Notes: generated by a model from the letters alone, not told the origin. 37,992 nt of DNA from Fusobacterium sp. (GCF_019012925.1 NZ_JAGIRL010000016.1:1-37992); one strand, 5' to 3'; positions 1 through 11,068 are shown, counted from the first letter of the stretch. Made by a program: numbers and translations.

Positions 1-805
1 ATTGTTTTGTATCTTTAGGTAAACAATATCCACCATATCCAAATGAAGGATTGTTATAGTGCATTCCAATTCTTGGATCTAAACATACTCCATTTATTAT
101 CTCTTGAGTATTTAATCCCTTCATCTCTGCATATGTATCTAATTCGTTAAAATAACTTACTCTTAAAGCTAAATATGTGTTAGAAAATAGTTTTACTGCT
201 TCTGCTTCTGTAAATCCCATAATAAGTGTTTCGATATTCTCTTTAATAGCTCCCTCTTGTAATAATCCAGCAAATTCATAGGCTTTTTTTGTTAGTTCTT
301 CATCATTTTTATCTGTTGAAACTATAATACGTGAAGGATATAGATTGTCGTATAAAGCTTTTGATTCCCTTAGAAATTCTGGACTAAATATTATATTTTT
401 AGTATTGTATTTTTTTCTTACTGATTCTGTATATCCCACTGGAATAGTAGATTTTATTACCATAATTACATTAGGATTTACTCTTAATACTGTTTCTATT
501 ACGTTTTCTACTGCTGATGTATCAAAATAGTTTGTTTTAGAGTCATAATTAGTAGGTGCTGCTATTACTACAAATTCAGCATCTTTATATGCTGATTCTC
601 CATCTAAAGTTGCTACCAAATCTAACTCTTTTATTGCTAAATACTCTTCAATATAATCATCTTGAATAGGTGATTTTCTATTATTTATCATCTCTACTTT
701 TTCTGGAATAATATCTACTGCTGTAACTTTATGATGTTGAGATAAAAGTACAGCTATTGATAATCCTACATATCCTGTTCCTGCTACTGCAATCTTCTTA
801 TACAT
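1..805 (-). CDS. ugd: UDP-glucose 6-dehydrogenase, partial (C-terminus beyond window)
   Basis: This enzyme oxidises UDP-glucose to UDP-glucuronate with NAD+, a precursor for acidic capsule polysaccharides, in the cytoplasm. I read 268 codons before the window edge. The N-terminus has the Rossmann motif GTGYVG (about residues 9-14), followed by the NAD-domain pattern with APTNYD and FSPEFLRES. The catalytic-loop motif [12 protein letters not shown], which carries the active-site Cys, lies right at the edge. The family is usually about 390 residues in this short class, so roughly 120 residues are missing beyond base 1. The ATG at 805 lies 28 bp after the stop of the preceding operon gene, so it is probably the last visible gene of the polysaccharide operon. 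Identification as Ugd is firm; which sugar polymer it feeds is inferred from context. Confidence 0.93.
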   Translation of the reverse strand, partial: MYKKIAVAGTGYVGLSIAVLLSQHHKVTAVDIIPEKVEMINNRKSPIQDDYIEEYLAIKELDLVATLDGESAYKDAEFVVIAAPTNYDSKTNYFDTSAVENVIETVLRVNPNVIMVIKSTIPVGYTESVRKKYNTKNIIFSPEFLRESKALYDNLYPSRIIVSTDKNDEELTKKAYEFAGLLQEGAIKENIETLIMGFTEAEAVKLFSNTYLALRVSYFNELDTYAEMKGLNTQEIINGVCLDPRIGMHYNNPSFGYGGYCLPKDTKQ

Positions 806-833
806 AATTTCCCTCACTATAATTAAAGATTTA

Positions 834-1736
834 TTATTTTAATTTTTTTTGCTCCCAAAACTCTCCAAATTTATAATCCCACTTTTCATCTGTAAATTTT
901 CCAAAACCACTACTTTCACAAAAAGTAAGCTCTCCTACATAAATTTTTCCTTCAATATTATATAAATCAACTCTTACATATTCAAAATCTTCAGATAAAA
1001 TTTTAACTATCTCTAACATTTTTTCAAAGTTTTGAGGTTTTTCATATTTTTTTAAATCAATCTTATTTCCAGTAGTAAAATTAAGCTGTTTCCAAGAATA
1101 TGGATCATACATATTGCTAATTTCACTTGCTTTTGTTACTCTTTCAAGAATTATTTCACCATTATTAAAACAATTAAATTTATAGTCTTCTATATTTTCT
1201 TTTAAAAATTTTTCAACGATTATTTTTCTTGGAATATCACTATAATACTTTTCCAAGGTTAAACTTCCAAAATCTAACTTTAATTGGTTATTTAATTCTC
1301 TTATTATCTCTTTTTTATTTACTTTATTTTTATCTTTTACTATCTGTACAGGTCCACTATTATGATTAGCTTTTGCTACAAAAGAATTAGGTAATTTATC
1401 CCATTGCTCTTCTGTTAATTTATCTGTTACTAAATACAGTGGAATTAAGTATTCTTCTCCTATTTTTTCTTTTACATACTCTCTAACTCTATATTTATCA
1501 GCACAAATTGAATATAAAGGATTATTATCATATAACTTTCTAAATTGTATTTTTTGATTAAATGTAACTGGTTGCTTATTAAAATCTATTTCATAATCTA
1601 AGCATTCTTTAAATTGTTTTTTTATATATTTTTCTTGCTTTTCTAATGTATTATATAAAAATTTATTTTTGGTTATAGTTATATAAATTTTAAAAAACCT
1701 TAGTATTGAAAATTTCTTTAAATATGTTTTTAACAT
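834..1736 (-). CDS. TupA-like ATP-grasp polysaccharide biosynthesis protein
   Basis: This 300-residue protein resembles the TupA-like ATP-grasp family found in capsule and teichuronopeptide clusters. The pattern includes [30 protein letters not shown] (quoted here in two parts: [10 protein letters not shown] and [11 protein letters not shown], about residues 59-90), then [10 protein letters not shown] (about 119-128). A metal/ATP-binding end has YVRVDLYN and GELTF near residues 255-270. Family members are thought to ligate an amino acid or similar group to a sugar carboxylate, or otherwise decorate the polymer. The exact substrate cannot be read from sequence. The neighbouring ugd could supply the uronic acid that such a ligase would modify, but that link is inference. 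It starts 1 bp after the stop of the GT4 gene upstream, so it is co-transcribed. Confidence 0.8.
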   Translation of the reverse strand: MLKTYLKKFSILRFFKIYITITKNKFLYNTLEKQEKYIKKQFKECLDYEIDFNKQPVTFNQKIQFRKLYDNNPLYSICADKYRVREYVKEKIGEEYLIPLYLVTDKLTEEQWDKLPNSFVAKANHNSGPVQIVKDKNKVNKKEIIRELNNQLKLDFGSLTLEKYYSDIPRKIIVEKFLKENIEDYKFNCFNNGEIILERVTKASEISNMYDPYSWKQLNFTTGNKIDLKKYEKPQNFEKMLEIVKILSEDFEYVRVDLYNIEGKIYVGELTFCESSGFGKFTDEKWDYKFGEFWEQKKLK

Positions 1737-1737
1737 T

Positions 1738-2769
1738 TTATTTCTCCTTGTATTGTTTCAATATTTTATAAAATTCAATTATATTTCTTTCTGAAAACAT
1801 TTGCTTAATTTTATTTTGTAGATATTTTAATTCATTTGAACAATCATAGTTTTCTAACTCATATATTCTTTCTTTTAATTCGTTTTCATCATTTATTAAA
1901 AATATAGGTACTTCCGCAAATAAACAATTGTTTTCAACGGTATTTAAACAAATAAATTTTTTATTATATTTTATTGCATCCAGTAGAGCATTTGGTGTTC
2001 CTTCCTGTTTAGATAAATGTATTACACCTGCTACTTTTAAATATTCTTCTTTTAATTTCTCATAATTCAAACTTCCTAAAAACCTTATATTGTTACTTCC
2101 AATTGATTCTTTTAATAGTTCTTTATAATATTTTTCATCTGTAATTTTTCCAGCTATTCTTAATCTATATCCTTTATTTTCTAATTGTTTAAATAAAGTT
2201 ATTACAGGTAATATATTTTTATGCTTAGCTATATTTGAAACTATTAGATAAGTTTTTTCTAGTTTTTCTTTTTCTTTTTCAGCATCAAAATTTATAACAC
2301 AATTATTTTGTAAAAATACTCTCTTATATTTTTTCTTTAATTCTATATAACTTGGTATATTATTCGCTGTTATAATAAACACTTTTCTTAAATATTTATT
2401 ATAATTTTTAAAATAGTTCATATTATACTCTCTAACTGAAAAAATTACTTTTGTTTTCACTAAATATACTAGTGGCAAAAATAAAATATTAAAAAATATT
2501 ATATAATCATACTTTTTACTATCTATCATCTTTTTTAATAAAAAATAAAGTTGTATTCTTTTAAGAATTTTTTTTATCTTATTATCTTTTTTTAAAAAAA
2601 TTTCTTTTTTTAATTGAATTACTTTATATTTTTCCTTTAATTCCTCTGTAGTTTCTATATCTACTACTTCTATTTTGTATCCTTTTTCTATTCCATAATT
2701 TATAATATGTCTCATTTGTAGTTCTGCACCACCATAATATAATTTTGGAACAATAAATAATAATTTCAT
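1738..2769 (-). CDS. Glycosyltransferase family 4
   Basis: A GT-B fold glycosyltransferase expected to add one sugar to the lipid-linked repeat unit at the inner face of the membrane. The N-terminus KLLFIVPKLYYGGAELQ is the usual first beta-strand plus glycine-rich turn. The C-terminal donor-binding half has TYLIVSNIAKHKN, IRFLGSL and SKQEGTPNALLDAI, a GT4 EX7E-type motif. I chose the ATG at 2769 (343 residues) because AGGA sits about 8 bases upstream and the conserved domain starts at once. A longer frame to 2853 adds about 28 unrelated residues that overlap the flippase gene. The gene lies 14 bp after the flippase stop. Donor and acceptor sugars are unknown. Confidence 0.85.
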   Translation of the reverse strand: MKLLFIVPKLYYGGAELQMRHIINYGIEKGYKIEVVDIETTEELKEKYKVIQLKKEIFLKKDNKIKKILKRIQLYFLLKKMIDSKKYDYIIFFNILFLPLVYLVKTKVIFSVREYNMNYFKNYNKYLRKVFIITANNIPSYIELKKKYKRVFLQNNCVINFDAEKEKEKLEKTYLIVSNIAKHKNILPVITLFKQLENKGYRLRIAGKITDEKYYKELLKESIGSNNIRFLGSLNYEKLKEEYLKVAGVIHLSKQEGTPNALLDAIKYNKKFICLNTVENNCLFAEVPIFLINDENELKERIYELENYDCSNELKYLQNKIKQMFSERNIIEFYKILKQYKEK

Positions 2770-2783
2770 CTTTTTTTCCTTTA

Positions 2784-4085
2784 CTAATTTTTTATCTTTT
2801 TTAAAATATAATATGCTTGAATTGGCATTGCTACAGCTAAAGGTAACATACAAATATTAGTTGCTAAAATAGCACCACTACTTCCCATATTTAAATTTTT
2901 TATAAAATATATTGTTAATGGTATATTCAATATCGCTCCTATAACATACAAATACATTTGAAATTTTATTTTACCAGTAGCATTTATAAACATCATATAA
3001 ATATCTCCATATACTCTATTTAAAATAAATAATCCCCAATATAATATTAAATATTTTGGATAAACTAACTCTTCTCCTATCCATATTTTTACTATATTTG
3101 GTAAAATATATACCATTATAACTACTCCCATAATCAAGAGTAAAAATAATAAATTTAAATTTTTAAAAGCTTTATTTATCCAAGTTTTATCTTTCTTTAT
3201 ATAAGCATCTATAAATAAAGACCACATTGGGGCTGCTATTAATCCTTCTAATACAAGTAAAATTTGAAATAATTTTGAAACAATATTATACGTGGCTACC
3301 TCAGTAGTTCCTATGTATTTTGTAATCAACATATTATCAGTTGTTAAAATAATAAGCATAGAGATTTGAATAATAAAAAACACTATCCCTAAACTATTAA
3401 TTTCTTTTATTTTTTCTTTTTTAAAATATTTAAAATTTGGCTTTAAGTTTGGATAATTCTTAAAAAATTTTATTGTAAAGATTGTTCCTATAAGCAAATT
3501 TATTCCCGGATAAATAATTGCAATTGAAATTAAATTTATTTTGTTAAAATAATTTAATAAATATAGACTTGAGATGAAAATTATCTGAAAAAGAAAATTA
3601 TTTAATTCTCCTATAAAACTATTATGAATTGACAGATAAAAAACTCTATATAAAAGAACTATAAAATTTATTATTGTTATTGAAAAAATTGACATTAAAA
3701 CTAATTTAATATAATCTTCATTATAAAAATTTATGTTTAAAAATTTTGTTATATTAACAAATTTTATTGATATCAATCCTGCAAATAAAATGAAAAAGGC
3801 TATTAGTCCTAAAATAATATATCCTGTTGATATATATTCCTTTGCACTTATATAATCTTTTTTAGTTAGGCTTTCACTTAGTTTATTTCTTAAACCATTT
3901 CCTATTCCTAGATCAAAAGTATAAATCCAACTTACAATTGAAAAAATTGTCATCCATAAACCATAATCTTGTTTACCTAAAAATTTGAGAAATAATGGGA
4001 TTGAAATATAACCCAATCCCATTGCTAATATTTTAAAAATTATTCCAAAAGATAATTGCTTTTTTAAAATAGAAAATCTATCCAT
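2784..4085 (-). CDS. wzx: Wzx-type oligosaccharide flippase
   Basis: An integral membrane protein of 433 residues with about 12 hydrophobic segments and the MOP/Wzx signature at the N-terminus (LGKQDYGLWMTIFSIVSW and the DLGIGNGLRNKL loop, about residues 36-70). Such proteins flip undecaprenyl-linked repeat units across the inner membrane for polymerisation by Wzy. Length is typical for the family. It overlaps the end of the GDP-fucose synthase gene by 8 bp (4078-4085), suggesting translational coupling. With the Wzy-like protein and the WbaP-type initiator in the same operon, this makes a Wzx/Wzy-dependent pathway. Identity as flippase is strong; orthology to a specific serotype is not claimed. 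Confidence 0.87.
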   Translation of the reverse strand: MDRFSILKKQLSFGIIFKILAMGLGYISIPLFLKFLGKQDYGLWMTIFSIVSWIYTFDLGIGNGLRNKLSESLTKKDYISAKEYISTGYIILGLIAFFILFAGLISIKFVNITKFLNINFYNEDYIKLVLMSIFSITIINFIVLLYRVFYLSIHNSFIGELNNFLFQIIFISSLYLLNYFNKINLISIAIIYPGINLLIGTIFTIKFFKNYPNLKPNFKYFKKEKIKEINSLGIVFFIIQISMLIILTTDNMLITKYIGTTEVATYNIVSKLFQILLVLEGLIAAPMWSLFIDAYIKKDKTWINKAFKNLNLLFLLLIMGVVIMVYILPNIVKIWIGEELVYPKYLILYWGLFILNRVYGDIYMMFINATGKIKFQMYLYVIGAILNIPLTIYFIKNLNMGSSGAILATNICMLPLAVAMPIQAYYILKKIKN

Positions 4086-5028
4086 TCATGTTATCCTCGT
4101 TCTCAAGATACCAATGAATTGTATTTCTTAACCCTTGTTCAAAATCAACTTTTGCTTTAAATTTAAAAAATTCTAAAGCTTTTGAAACATCTAATCTTCT
4201 CTTAGGTTGACCATTTGGTTTACTTGTATCCCAAATTATTTTTCCTCTGTATTTTAACAATTCACCTAATATTTGAACTAATTCTTTTATTGTTATTTCT
4301 TCGCCATTTCCAATATTTATAGGTTCAGCACCATTATAAAGTTCAGTAGCTAGAACTATTGCTTCTGCCGCATCCTCTACATATATAAATTCTCTTGAAG
4401 CAGTTCCATCGCCCCATACTTCTATATCTGAATCTTCTCTATTTGCTTTTATTATTTTTCTAATTAAAGCTGGAATTACATGTGAATTTTCTAATGAAAA
4501 ATTATCCCTTGGTCCATATAAATTTATCATTAATAAATGTATTGCATTAAAATTATACTGTTGTCTATATGCTTGAGATTGAACAAGCATCATTTTTTTA
4601 CTTAAACCATATGCTGCATTTGTTTCTTCTGGATATCCTAACCATAAATCTTCTTCTTTAAATGGTACTGGAGTATATTTAGGATAAGAGCATACTGTTC
4701 CTACTCCTACAAACTTTTCTATTCCATGTTTATACGCCAAATCTTGAACCAGAGTATTTATCATCAAATTATTATAAAATTGAGAAGCTGGATGCGTTTT
4801 ACTGTATCCTATTCCTCCAATATCTGCTGCAATATGTATAACAATATCTGCTTTAAAATCTAAATACATTCTTTCTACATCTTGTATTTGAGTTAAATTA
4901 TACTTTTTACTTCTAGGTATAAAAATATTTTCTTTTTTACATCCTCTTTCTAATAATTTTTCTACAACATGTGAACCTAGAAAACCTGCTCCACCTGTTA
5001 CTATTATTTTTTTCTCTTTCAAATCCAT
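4078..5028 (-). CDS. fcl: GDP-L-fucose synthase
   Basis: An NADPH-dependent epimerase/reductase of the extended SDR family that converts GDP-4-keto-6-deoxymannose to GDP-L-fucose. The N-terminal nucleotide-binding motif is TGGAGFLGSH (residues 11-20). The catalytic YxxxK is Y140-GLSK with K144, and the GTVCSYPK segment places a Cys at 113 where the family has its active-site Cys. Length 316 is normal. It follows gmd after 1 bp, so substrate production and use are co-transcribed. The C-terminus ends in the usual HWYLEN type. Alternatives such as another GDP-6-deoxyhexose reductase are possible, but the GT11 fucosyltransferase in the same operon favours fucose. Confidence 0.9.
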   Translation of the reverse strand: MDLKEKKIIVTGGAGFLGSHVVEKLLERGCKKENIFIPRSKKYNLTQIQDVERMYLDFKADIVIHIAADIGGIGYSKTHPASQFYNNLMINTLVQDLAYKHGIEKFVGVGTVCSYPKYTPVPFKEEDLWLGYPEETNAAYGLSKKMMLVQSQAYRQQYNFNAIHLLMINLYGPRDNFSLENSHVIPALIRKIIKANREDSDIEVWGDGTASREFIYVEDAAEAIVLATELYNGAEPINIGNGEEITIKELVQILGELLKYRGKIIWDTSKPNGQPKRRLDVSKALEFFKFKAKVDFEQGLRNTIHWYLENEDNMNG

Positions 5029-5029
5029 T

Positions 5030-6112
5030 TTAATTACCTCTTACTTTTAGTATGTGATTTTTTTCTACATATTCTAAATCATAATTCATCATTATTTTCA
5101 CAAGCTCTTCAAATGATGTTTTTCTTGGATTCCATCCTAACACTGTTTTTGCTTTTGTTGGATCTCCAAGTAATGTTTCTACTTCTGAAGGTCTAAAATA
5201 TTTCGGATCAACCTCTACTAAAATATCTCCTGTTGCTTTGTTAATTCCTTTTTCTTCTATTCCTTCTCCTTGCCACTCTAATTCAATTCCAACTTCTTTA
5301 AATGCCAAGTTACAAAACTCTCTTACTGAATACTGTTCTCCTGTTGCAATTACAAAATCTTCTGGTTTTTCTTGCTGCATAATTAACCACATACATTCTA
5401 CATAGTCTTTAGCATATCCCCAGTCTCTTAATGCATTTAAATTACCTAAGTATAACTTCTTTTGATAACCTTTTGCTATTCTCGCTACTGCCAAAGTTAT
5501 CTTCCTTGTTACAAATGTTTCTCCTCTTCTTTCTGATTCATGGTTAAATAAAATTCCATTTACAGCAAACATTCCATAAGCTTCTCTATAATTTTTAGTT
5601 ATCCAATACCCATATTGTTTTGCTACTGCATAAGGCGATGTTGGATAAAAAGGAGTTGTTTCTTTCTGTGGAACTTCTTGTACTTTTCCAAATAATTCTG
5701 ATGTTGAAGCTTGATATATTTTACATGTTTTTTCCATTCCTAAAAATCTAACAGCTTCTAATATTCTTAAAGTTCCTATAGCATCTGAATCTGCTGTATA
5801 TTCAGGTACTTCAAAAGAAACTTGTACATGAGATTGAGCAGCTAAATTATAAATTTCTGTCGGTTTAATCTCTCTTATCAATCTTGTTAAACTCATAGAA
5901 TCTGTCATATCTCCATAATGAAGTTGAATTTTTCTATCTTTATGCATATCTTCTATTAGATCCTCAATATATAAATGCTCTATTCTTCCTGTATTAAATG
6001 TTGATGCTCTTCTTATAATTCCATGAACTTCATATCCTTTTTCTAATAAAAATTCTGCTAAATACGAACCATCTTGACCTGTTATTCCTGTTATTAATGC
6101 TATTTTTTTCAT
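5030..6112 (-). CDS. gmd: GDP-mannose 4,6-dehydratase
   Basis: This extended SDR enzyme makes GDP-4-keto-6-deoxy-D-mannose from GDP-mannose, the committed step to GDP-L-fucose. Visible motifs are [18 protein letters not shown] (residues about 4-21, with the GxxGxxG NADP site), YNLAAQSHV, the catalytic Thr/Glu region [10 protein letters not shown], and the YxxxK motif [19 protein letters not shown] follows the usual NHES box; here the box reads NHESERRGE where the family most often has a Pro after NHES. The length of 360 is typical. Its start lies 16 bp after the stop of the GT11 gene. Confidence 0.95.
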   Translation of the reverse strand: MKKIALITGITGQDGSYLAEFLLEKGYEVHGIIRRASTFNTGRIEHLYIEDLIEDMHKDRKIQLHYGDMTDSMSLTRLIREIKPTEIYNLAAQSHVQVSFEVPEYTADSDAIGTLRILEAVRFLGMEKTCKIYQASTSELFGKVQEVPQKETTPFYPTSPYAVAKQYGYWITKNYREAYGMFAVNGILFNHESERRGETFVTRKITLAVARIAKGYQKKLYLGNLNALRDWGYAKDYVECMWLIMQQEKPEDFVIATGEQYSVREFCNLAFKEVGIELEWQGEGIEEKGINKATGDILVEVDPKYFRPSEVETLLGDPTKAKTVLGWNPRKTSFEELVKIMMNYDLEYVEKNHILKVRGN

Positions 6113-6128
6113 AATTAACTCTCCTATA

Positions 6129-7028
6129 TTAATAATTTTTAATTTTTATCCACTTTTCTGGAATCATATTTTCATATGCATTTCTTCTTTCTCCAAAAAT
6201 TTTATACCTAATTTTATTAATCCATAATAACTTCTGATTTCGATGTTCATTTATCCATTTTTCTGGAACAATTACTATTTTCTCTTTATTTTTATTTAAT
6301 AGTGCACTCCACCAACTAAAACTACTATTTGCTAAAATATTATTTTTACATAATGACATTAATTGCATATCTTTATAATTATCTTCTTTTTTACAATTCC
6401 AATTTATGTAATAACTATTTTCTAAAAATCCAAAATTATTTTTACACCATTCAATATCATTAGAAAAAATATAAAATACTGGCTCTTCTACTCTTTGTTT
6501 TATCTCTTCAATTGCTTTTTTATAATATTCTAATGTACATATATTTCCAAAAATTGGATGATTTAAGTAATCTCCTCTTCTTATATGAATAGATACAGAA
6601 TTAGTTTTTTCTATTAATTTTGCTATTTTTTTATTTTTTTCATCCTTTAATTCTGGAAATTCAAAACACTCAAAGATCTTATTTCTTTCTTTTTGAATTA
6701 ACTCTAAATTATAATGTACACCTTCGTAATAAATAATTTTTTTATCAAAATAATATTCCTCTATACTTTTATTTCTAGGTGCTAATCCAGAATATATAAA
6801 CTGAAATTGATTTAATATAATTTTTAAAAATTGAAATTTCTTGTATTTCATAAACTCTTTACTTTTTTTTTCATTTATATTAATTTTTTGAAAAACTTTT
6901 GATATTCGATCCTCTTCATCTGGAAAATATGCTTCAACTTCAATTCCCTTTAATTCAAGGTATTTACAAGTACTATATATAGTCATTTGATTTGCAAAAT
7001 CTCCCATAAATATAAATTTTTTTTTCAT
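6129..7028 (-). CDS. Glycosyltransferase family 11 (probable alpha-1,2-fucosyltransferase)
   Basis: A 299-residue protein with the GT11 hallmarks. It has [20 protein letters not shown] near the start (residues 9-28, the G-x-x-x-NQ-x-x-Y box), the GDP-fucose-binding motif HIRRGDY (148-154), and the late motif [12 protein letters not shown] followed by VPEKW. GT11 enzymes transfer L-fucose from GDP-fucose, usually in alpha-1,2 linkage to galactose. The operon supplies that donor through manB, manC, gmd and fcl. A fucosylated surface glycan would resemble host H-type antigens; that consequence is inference. Acceptor specificity cannot be read. Confidence 0.88.
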   Translation of the reverse strand: MKKKFIFMGDFANQMTIYSTCKYLELKGIEVEAYFPDEEDRISKVFQKININEKKSKEFMKYKKFQFLKIILNQFQFIYSGLAPRNKSIEEYYFDKKIIYYEGVHYNLELIQKERNKIFECFEFPELKDEKNKKIAKLIEKTNSVSIHIRRGDYLNHPIFGNICTLEYYKKAIEEIKQRVEEPVFYIFSNDIEWCKNNFGFLENSYYINWNCKKEDNYKDMQLMSLCKNNILANSSFSWWSALLNKNKEKIVIVPEKWINEHRNQKLLWINKIRYKIFGERRNAYENMIPEKWIKIKNY

Positions 7029-7036
7029 CTTTTCTC

Positions 7037-8116
7037 CTATTTTTTTAAATTTATCAATTTCTTAATATCCTGTGTTCTATCTTTTTTAGTTATTAATAGT
7101 TTATCTTTTTCTTTTACAATAACTAAATCTTGTACTCCTAATACTGAAACTTCAACATCATCAGATATTATAATATTATCTTTTGAATCTAAATTTCTTA
7201 TACTTTTTCCTCTTACAACATTTCCATTTTCATCTTTTGAAAATATATCATCAAAAGCATTAAAACTACCAATATCATTCCAATCTATATCTACTGGTAT
7301 CACTCTTATATTTCTAGAATATTCCATAATTCCAAAATCTATTGATATTTTTTCAAAATTATCAAAGTATTTCTTTACTCTATTACTTAATTCTTCTCCA
7401 ACTGCTCCAGTTTTTAATTCTTCCTTTATTTGATTGAATATTTCAGTATGCTCTTCCATTAATACTTCAAAGTTTTTAAAAATAGTATCTGTTGTAAAAA
7501 TAAACATACCACTATTCCATAAATATTTTCCACTTGCTAAATAACTCTCAGCTACTTCCAAACTTGGCTTTTCTCTAAATCTTTTAACTTTACATATTGA
7601 ATTTAATTCTATATTATCCTCTTTAACTTCAATATATCCATATCCTGTTTCTGGTTTGGTTGGTTTTATACCTAAAGTTACTATTACACCATGCTCTCTA
7701 GCTTCTTTAGCCCCTTCTAATATAGCTTTTCTAAAATCATCTTCTTTTTTTATTAAATGATCTGATGCTAATACAACTACTTCTATCTTTTCTCCTACTT
7801 TTAATTTATCTTTAAATTTATTTTCAATTATTAGAGAAGCATAGCCTATAGCAGCAGCTGTATCTTTAAAAGCTGGTTCTATTATTATATTTTCCTTTGG
7901 TATATATCCTAATTCCTTTTCTATCTCTTTAGCTTGAATGATATTCGTAGCTACAAATATGTTTTCTGAATCTATTATAGGTAAAATTCTGTCAACAGTT
8001 TCCCTAATCATACTTTTATCAGAAAATATCTTAAGTAATTGTTTTGGTCTTTCTGGTGTTGATAGTGGCCAAAACCTTTCTCCACTTCCACCAGCCATTA
8101 TAATTGCTGTTAACAT
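7037..8116 (-). CDS. manC: Mannose-1-phosphate guanylyltransferase
   Basis: Makes GDP-mannose from GTP and mannose-1-phosphate in the cytoplasm. The nucleotidyltransferase signature AGGSGERFWPLS is at residues 8-19, followed by PKQLLKIF. Further conserved parts are FREKPSLEVAESYL, YLWNSGMFIF and DIDWNDIGSF. At 359 residues it is the single-domain form, lacking the C-terminal phosphomannose isomerase cupin of bifunctional ManC/AlgA proteins. Mannose-6-phosphate must therefore come from a separate isomerase not seen here. It follows manB by 9 bp and precedes GT11 by 8 bp. Confidence 0.93.
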   Translation of the reverse strand: MLTAIIMAGGSGERFWPLSTPERPKQLLKIFSDKSMIRETVDRILPIIDSENIFVATNIIQAKEIEKELGYIPKENIIIEPAFKDTAAAIGYASLIIENKFKDKLKVGEKIEVVVLASDHLIKKEDDFRKAILEGAKEAREHGVIVTLGIKPTKPETGYGYIEVKEDNIELNSICKVKRFREKPSLEVAESYLASGKYLWNSGMFIFTTDTIFKNFEVLMEEHTEIFNQIKEELKTGAVGEELSNRVKKYFDNFEKISIDFGIMEYSRNIRVIPVDIDWNDIGSFNAFDDIFSKDENGNVVRGKSIRNLDSKDNIIISDDVEVSVLGVQDLVIVKEKDKLLITKKDRTQDIKKLINLKK

Positions 8117-8125
8117 AAATCCTCC

Positions 8126-9697
8126 CTATCTTATTAAATTCTCCATATATTCTTTTAAACTTTCTAAAAGATCTTGTAATTTTTTATCTGCATTTTCTTT
8201 TGATATATCCTTAGTATAGATATAGTATTTTATTTTAGGTTCTGTTCCAGAAGGTCTGATTGTTATATATGTTCCATCTTCTAATATATATTGAATTACA
8301 TTAGATTTTGGTAACCCTAATTCATCATTTAAATAATCATACTTGGTTACCACTTTTTTATTTAAAAAACACTTTGATAATTCTTTTCTCAATCCTTCCA
8401 TCATTCTAGAAATTTCTTCTTGTCCTTTTTCACCTTTTCTAGTTACTGGATAAGTTATTTCACTATACCACCCATACTTATCATATAGTTTGTTTAATTC
8501 TTTTAGTGGTGTAGTTCCAATGCTTTCAAAGTATGAACACATCTCTACTACTAGCATTACTCCTAATATTCCATCTTTATCTCTTACATAATCACCTTTT
8601 AAATATCCAATAGATTCTTCCATTCCAAATAGAAAATAATTATTATATTTTCCTTCTTCAAATTCTCTTATCTTTTCTCCTATATATTTAAAACCTGTAA
8701 GAGTTCTAAAAACTTTTAAATTATAGTCTTTAGCTAATAAATCTAGCATTGGAGTTGTAACAATTGTTGAAACTATTGCACTATTTTTAGGAATATTCTG
8801 GCTATTATTCAAAATATATGCTAATAGTAAAGTTCCTATTTGATTTCCATTCAAATACTCCCATTTATCATTCTCTTTTACCATCATTCCTGTTCTATCT
8901 GCATCTGGATCATTAGCTATACAAATTTTTGTTCCTTTTTCATCTGCTAATTTTATAGCTAAATCAAAAACTGATTTTTCTTCTGGATTTGCATAATGAC
9001 AAGTTGGAAATTCTCCATTAGGTTCAAACTGCTCTTTGACTACAAATATATTGCTGTAACCTAATTCATCCAATAATCTTTTTACTGGTCTACCACCTAC
9101 TCCATGAAGAGGAGTATATACTGCCTTTATATCTTTAGGCAATCCATTTAAAATACTTTCTTTTTTTACATTTTCTAAGTATTTTTCATCTAACTCATTT
9201 GTTAATATAGTTAGTAATCCTTTTTCTATCGCTTCTTCTTTAGAAATTTCTCTTGCATCTCCTAATTCATTAACTTTATTCACTTCTTCTATAATTCCAC
9301 TAGCTTGTGGCTCTACTAACTGTCCACCATCTTCCCAATAGACTTTATATCCATTATATTCTTTAGGATTATGAGAAGCTGTAATCATAACTCCTACTTG
9401 ACAATCTAACTCTCTTACTGCAAATGAAAGTTCTGGTGTACTTTTTATATTTTTAAATAAATAAGTTTTTACTCCATTAGCACAAGAAACTAGAGCTGTT
9501 TTTTCAGCAAACTCTGAAGACTTTATTCTACTATCATAGGCAATTACTATTCCTTTATTTTTTCCTATTTCACCTGTTGAATCTATGAGATAGTTTACAA
9601 CACCTTGAGTTGCATTACTTATCGTAGTTTCATTCATACAATCAGTACCTATTCCCATAACTCCTCTCATTCCACCTGTACCAAATTTTAAATTCAT
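8126..9697 (-). CDS. manB: Phosphomannomutase / phosphoglucomutase (phosphohexomutase family)
   Basis: Interconverts hexose-6- and hexose-1-phosphate; here it probably makes mannose-1-phosphate for ManC. The active-site loop [12 protein letters not shown] carries the phosphoserine (Ser 111 counting from a TTG at 9706). The Mg loop is NDPDADRTG, the sugar loop GMEESIGY, and the phosphate loop [13 protein letters not shown] prefer the ATG at 9697: the AGGAGA box is only about 3 bases before the TTG at 9706 but about 11 before the ATG. Relatives usually carry about 40 extra N-terminal residues before the FGTGG motif. Here that motif is almost at the start, and the gene abuts or overlaps the wzy stop. 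Glucomutase rather than mannomutase activity is possible, since this sequence class is often annotated PgcA. Confidence 0.86.
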   Translation of the reverse strand: MNLKFGTGGMRGVMGIGTDCMNETTISNATQGVVNYLIDSTGEIGKNKGIVIAYDSRIKSSEFAEKTALVSCANGVKTYLFKNIKSTPELSFAVRELDCQVGVMITASHNPKEYNGYKVYWEDGGQLVEPQASGIIEEVNKVNELGDAREISKEEAIEKGLLTILTNELDEKYLENVKKESILNGLPKDIKAVYTPLHGVGGRPVKRLLDELGYSNIFVVKEQFEPNGEFPTCHYANPEEKSVFDLAIKLADEKGTKICIANDPDADRTGMMVKENDKWEYLNGNQIGTLLLAYILNNSQNIPKNSAIVSTIVTTPMLDLLAKDYNLKVFRTLTGFKYIGEKIREFEEGKYNNYFLFGMEESIGYLKGDYVRDKDGILGVMLVVEMCSYFESIGTTPLKELNKLYDKYGWYSEITYPVTRKGEKGQEEISRMMEGLRKELSKCFLNKKVVTKYDYLNDELGLPKSNVIQYILEDGTYITIRPSGTEPKIKYYIYTKDISKENADKKLQDLLESLKEYMENLIR

Positions 9698-9702
9698 TTC
9701 TA

Positions 9703-11067
9703 TCAAAATCTCCTTTTTATTTCACTATTTTTTAAAAAAATTTCTTTTTTTAATTGATCATATCGAGCATATACAATACCAGAAAATATTGCCATTATTG
9801 GTGATCCCAATGTGATTAATAAAGAAAATAAATTATATGTTATTATGTATATCACAAATATGTATTCAATATTTTCTCTATTTTTTATGTGATTATTTTT
9901 TATAGTAATATTTATAAATATATATATATTTATAAATATTACTAGCACAAATCCTATAACTCCTACTTCTGTAAAATTAACAAAATATTGTACATGCATT
10001 GCAAATTTATATTTTCCAAATTTTTGTCTATCAATAGCCTTACTTTCTCCAAAATCACCCATTTTACCCTCATATGGGCTTCCCATTCCAGAACCTAAAA
10101 GTATTCTATAAATTTCATCATCTTGCTTTTTTATATATGTAATATATTCATTAACTTGTAAAAATCTTGTTTTTATACCATCTGTTTCTTTTAAATTTAT
10201 TATACTTATTGTCGCTATAATTACGGAAAAAATAACTGCTATCATTATAAAAAAATATTTTTTTAATTTATTTTTAAAAATAAATAAAACTACGAAAATT
10301 ATAAAATATAATATTTGAAGAATACTTGTTTTATAAAAGTCATTACTTATTATTATAATTAATATCAATGCCCATAATAGTTTACTTAAAGTATATCTAT
10401 TCCATAGCTCTAGTATAATATATATCAACAAATAAACTAAAAAGTATGCTCCCCATTCTTGTGATAATAACCAAATTTTATTTCCAAACCTTATCCAAAC
10501 ATCTTCTTTTCTATAAAAAATTGAAAGTATACAAGAACCTAATATCAAAATTTTAAAAATTTTGATATAATCAATTTGATTTTTTATTCTTTTTTCTTCT
10601 AAATATTTTAATAAAAAATAACATATCCAACAATATAAAAAATGTCGTATATTTATCAAATAAGCTTTTCCATTATCTAAAAAATAACTTTTTGTTATTA
10701 TATATGAAAAACTTCCTAAAATCATGTATAACAAATCTCTAATAAAAATTATTTTTATATTTTTTTCAATAATTATTTTCTTTTTTTCATATATATAATT
10801 TTTTAGTGTTATTAATCCAAATATTAGAATAAATATATCTGCTATTGATAAACCTAATATTTTCATTCTATACATCATATTAAAAAAATATATTTCATTA
10901 TAATTTCCAATACGATTTATCAAAATATTATAAGGAGTAATTAATAAAATTACTATTATTCCACTATATATTCTAAATTTAATTTTTTTCAAATGAAAAA
11001 ATAATATATATATAATAAAAAATGCATATATAAAATTTGATATAATAATAGCTTTTTCTAACTCCAT
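9703..11067 (-). CDS. wzy: Wzy-like O-antigen/capsule polymerase
   Basis: A 454-residue polytopic membrane protein with about 10-12 hydrophobic helices and no recognisable enzyme motif, as is normal for Wzy polymerases. A longer polar loop with [17 protein letters not shown] (about residues 320-337) lies in the second half, matching the large periplasmic loop of the O-antigen ligase/polymerase superfamily. It would join flipped repeat units in the periplasm. Its place between two glycosyltransferase genes and manB, together with wzx and wbaP, is the main support. Wzy proteins are poorly conserved, so a WaaL-type ligase cannot be excluded. Confidence 0.72.
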   Translation of the reverse strand: MELEKAIIISNFIYAFFIIYILFFHLKKIKFRIYSGIIVILLITPYNILINRIGNYNEIYFFNMMYRMKILGLSIADIFILIFGLITLKNYIYEKKKIIIEKNIKIIFIRDLLYMILGSFSYIITKSYFLDNGKAYLINIRHFLYCWICYFLLKYLEEKRIKNQIDYIKIFKILILGSCILSIFYRKEDVWIRFGNKIWLLSQEWGAYFLVYLLIYIILELWNRYTLSKLLWALILIIIISNDFYKTSILQILYFIIFVVLFIFKNKLKKYFFIMIAVIFSVIIATISIINLKETDGIKTRFLQVNEYITYIKKQDDEIYRILLGSGMGSPYEGKMGDFGESKAIDRQKFGKYKFAMHVQYFVNFTEVGVIGFVLVIFINIYIFINITIKNNHIKNRENIEYIFVIYIITYNLFSLLITLGSPIMAIFSGIVYARYDQLKKEIFLKNSEIKRRF

Positions 11068-11068
11068 T

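Noticed and set aside
2770..2853. Upstream extension of the third GT4 gene
   Set aside because: The added residues have no family similarity, overlap wzx, and a proper ribosome-binding site precedes the internal ATG at 2769.
345..7433. Several plus-strand open frames (for example 345-530 and 6987-7433)
   Set aside because: They lie opposite clear minus-strand genes (ugd, GT11, manC), are low-complexity hydrophobic translations, and have no ribosome-binding site or family match.
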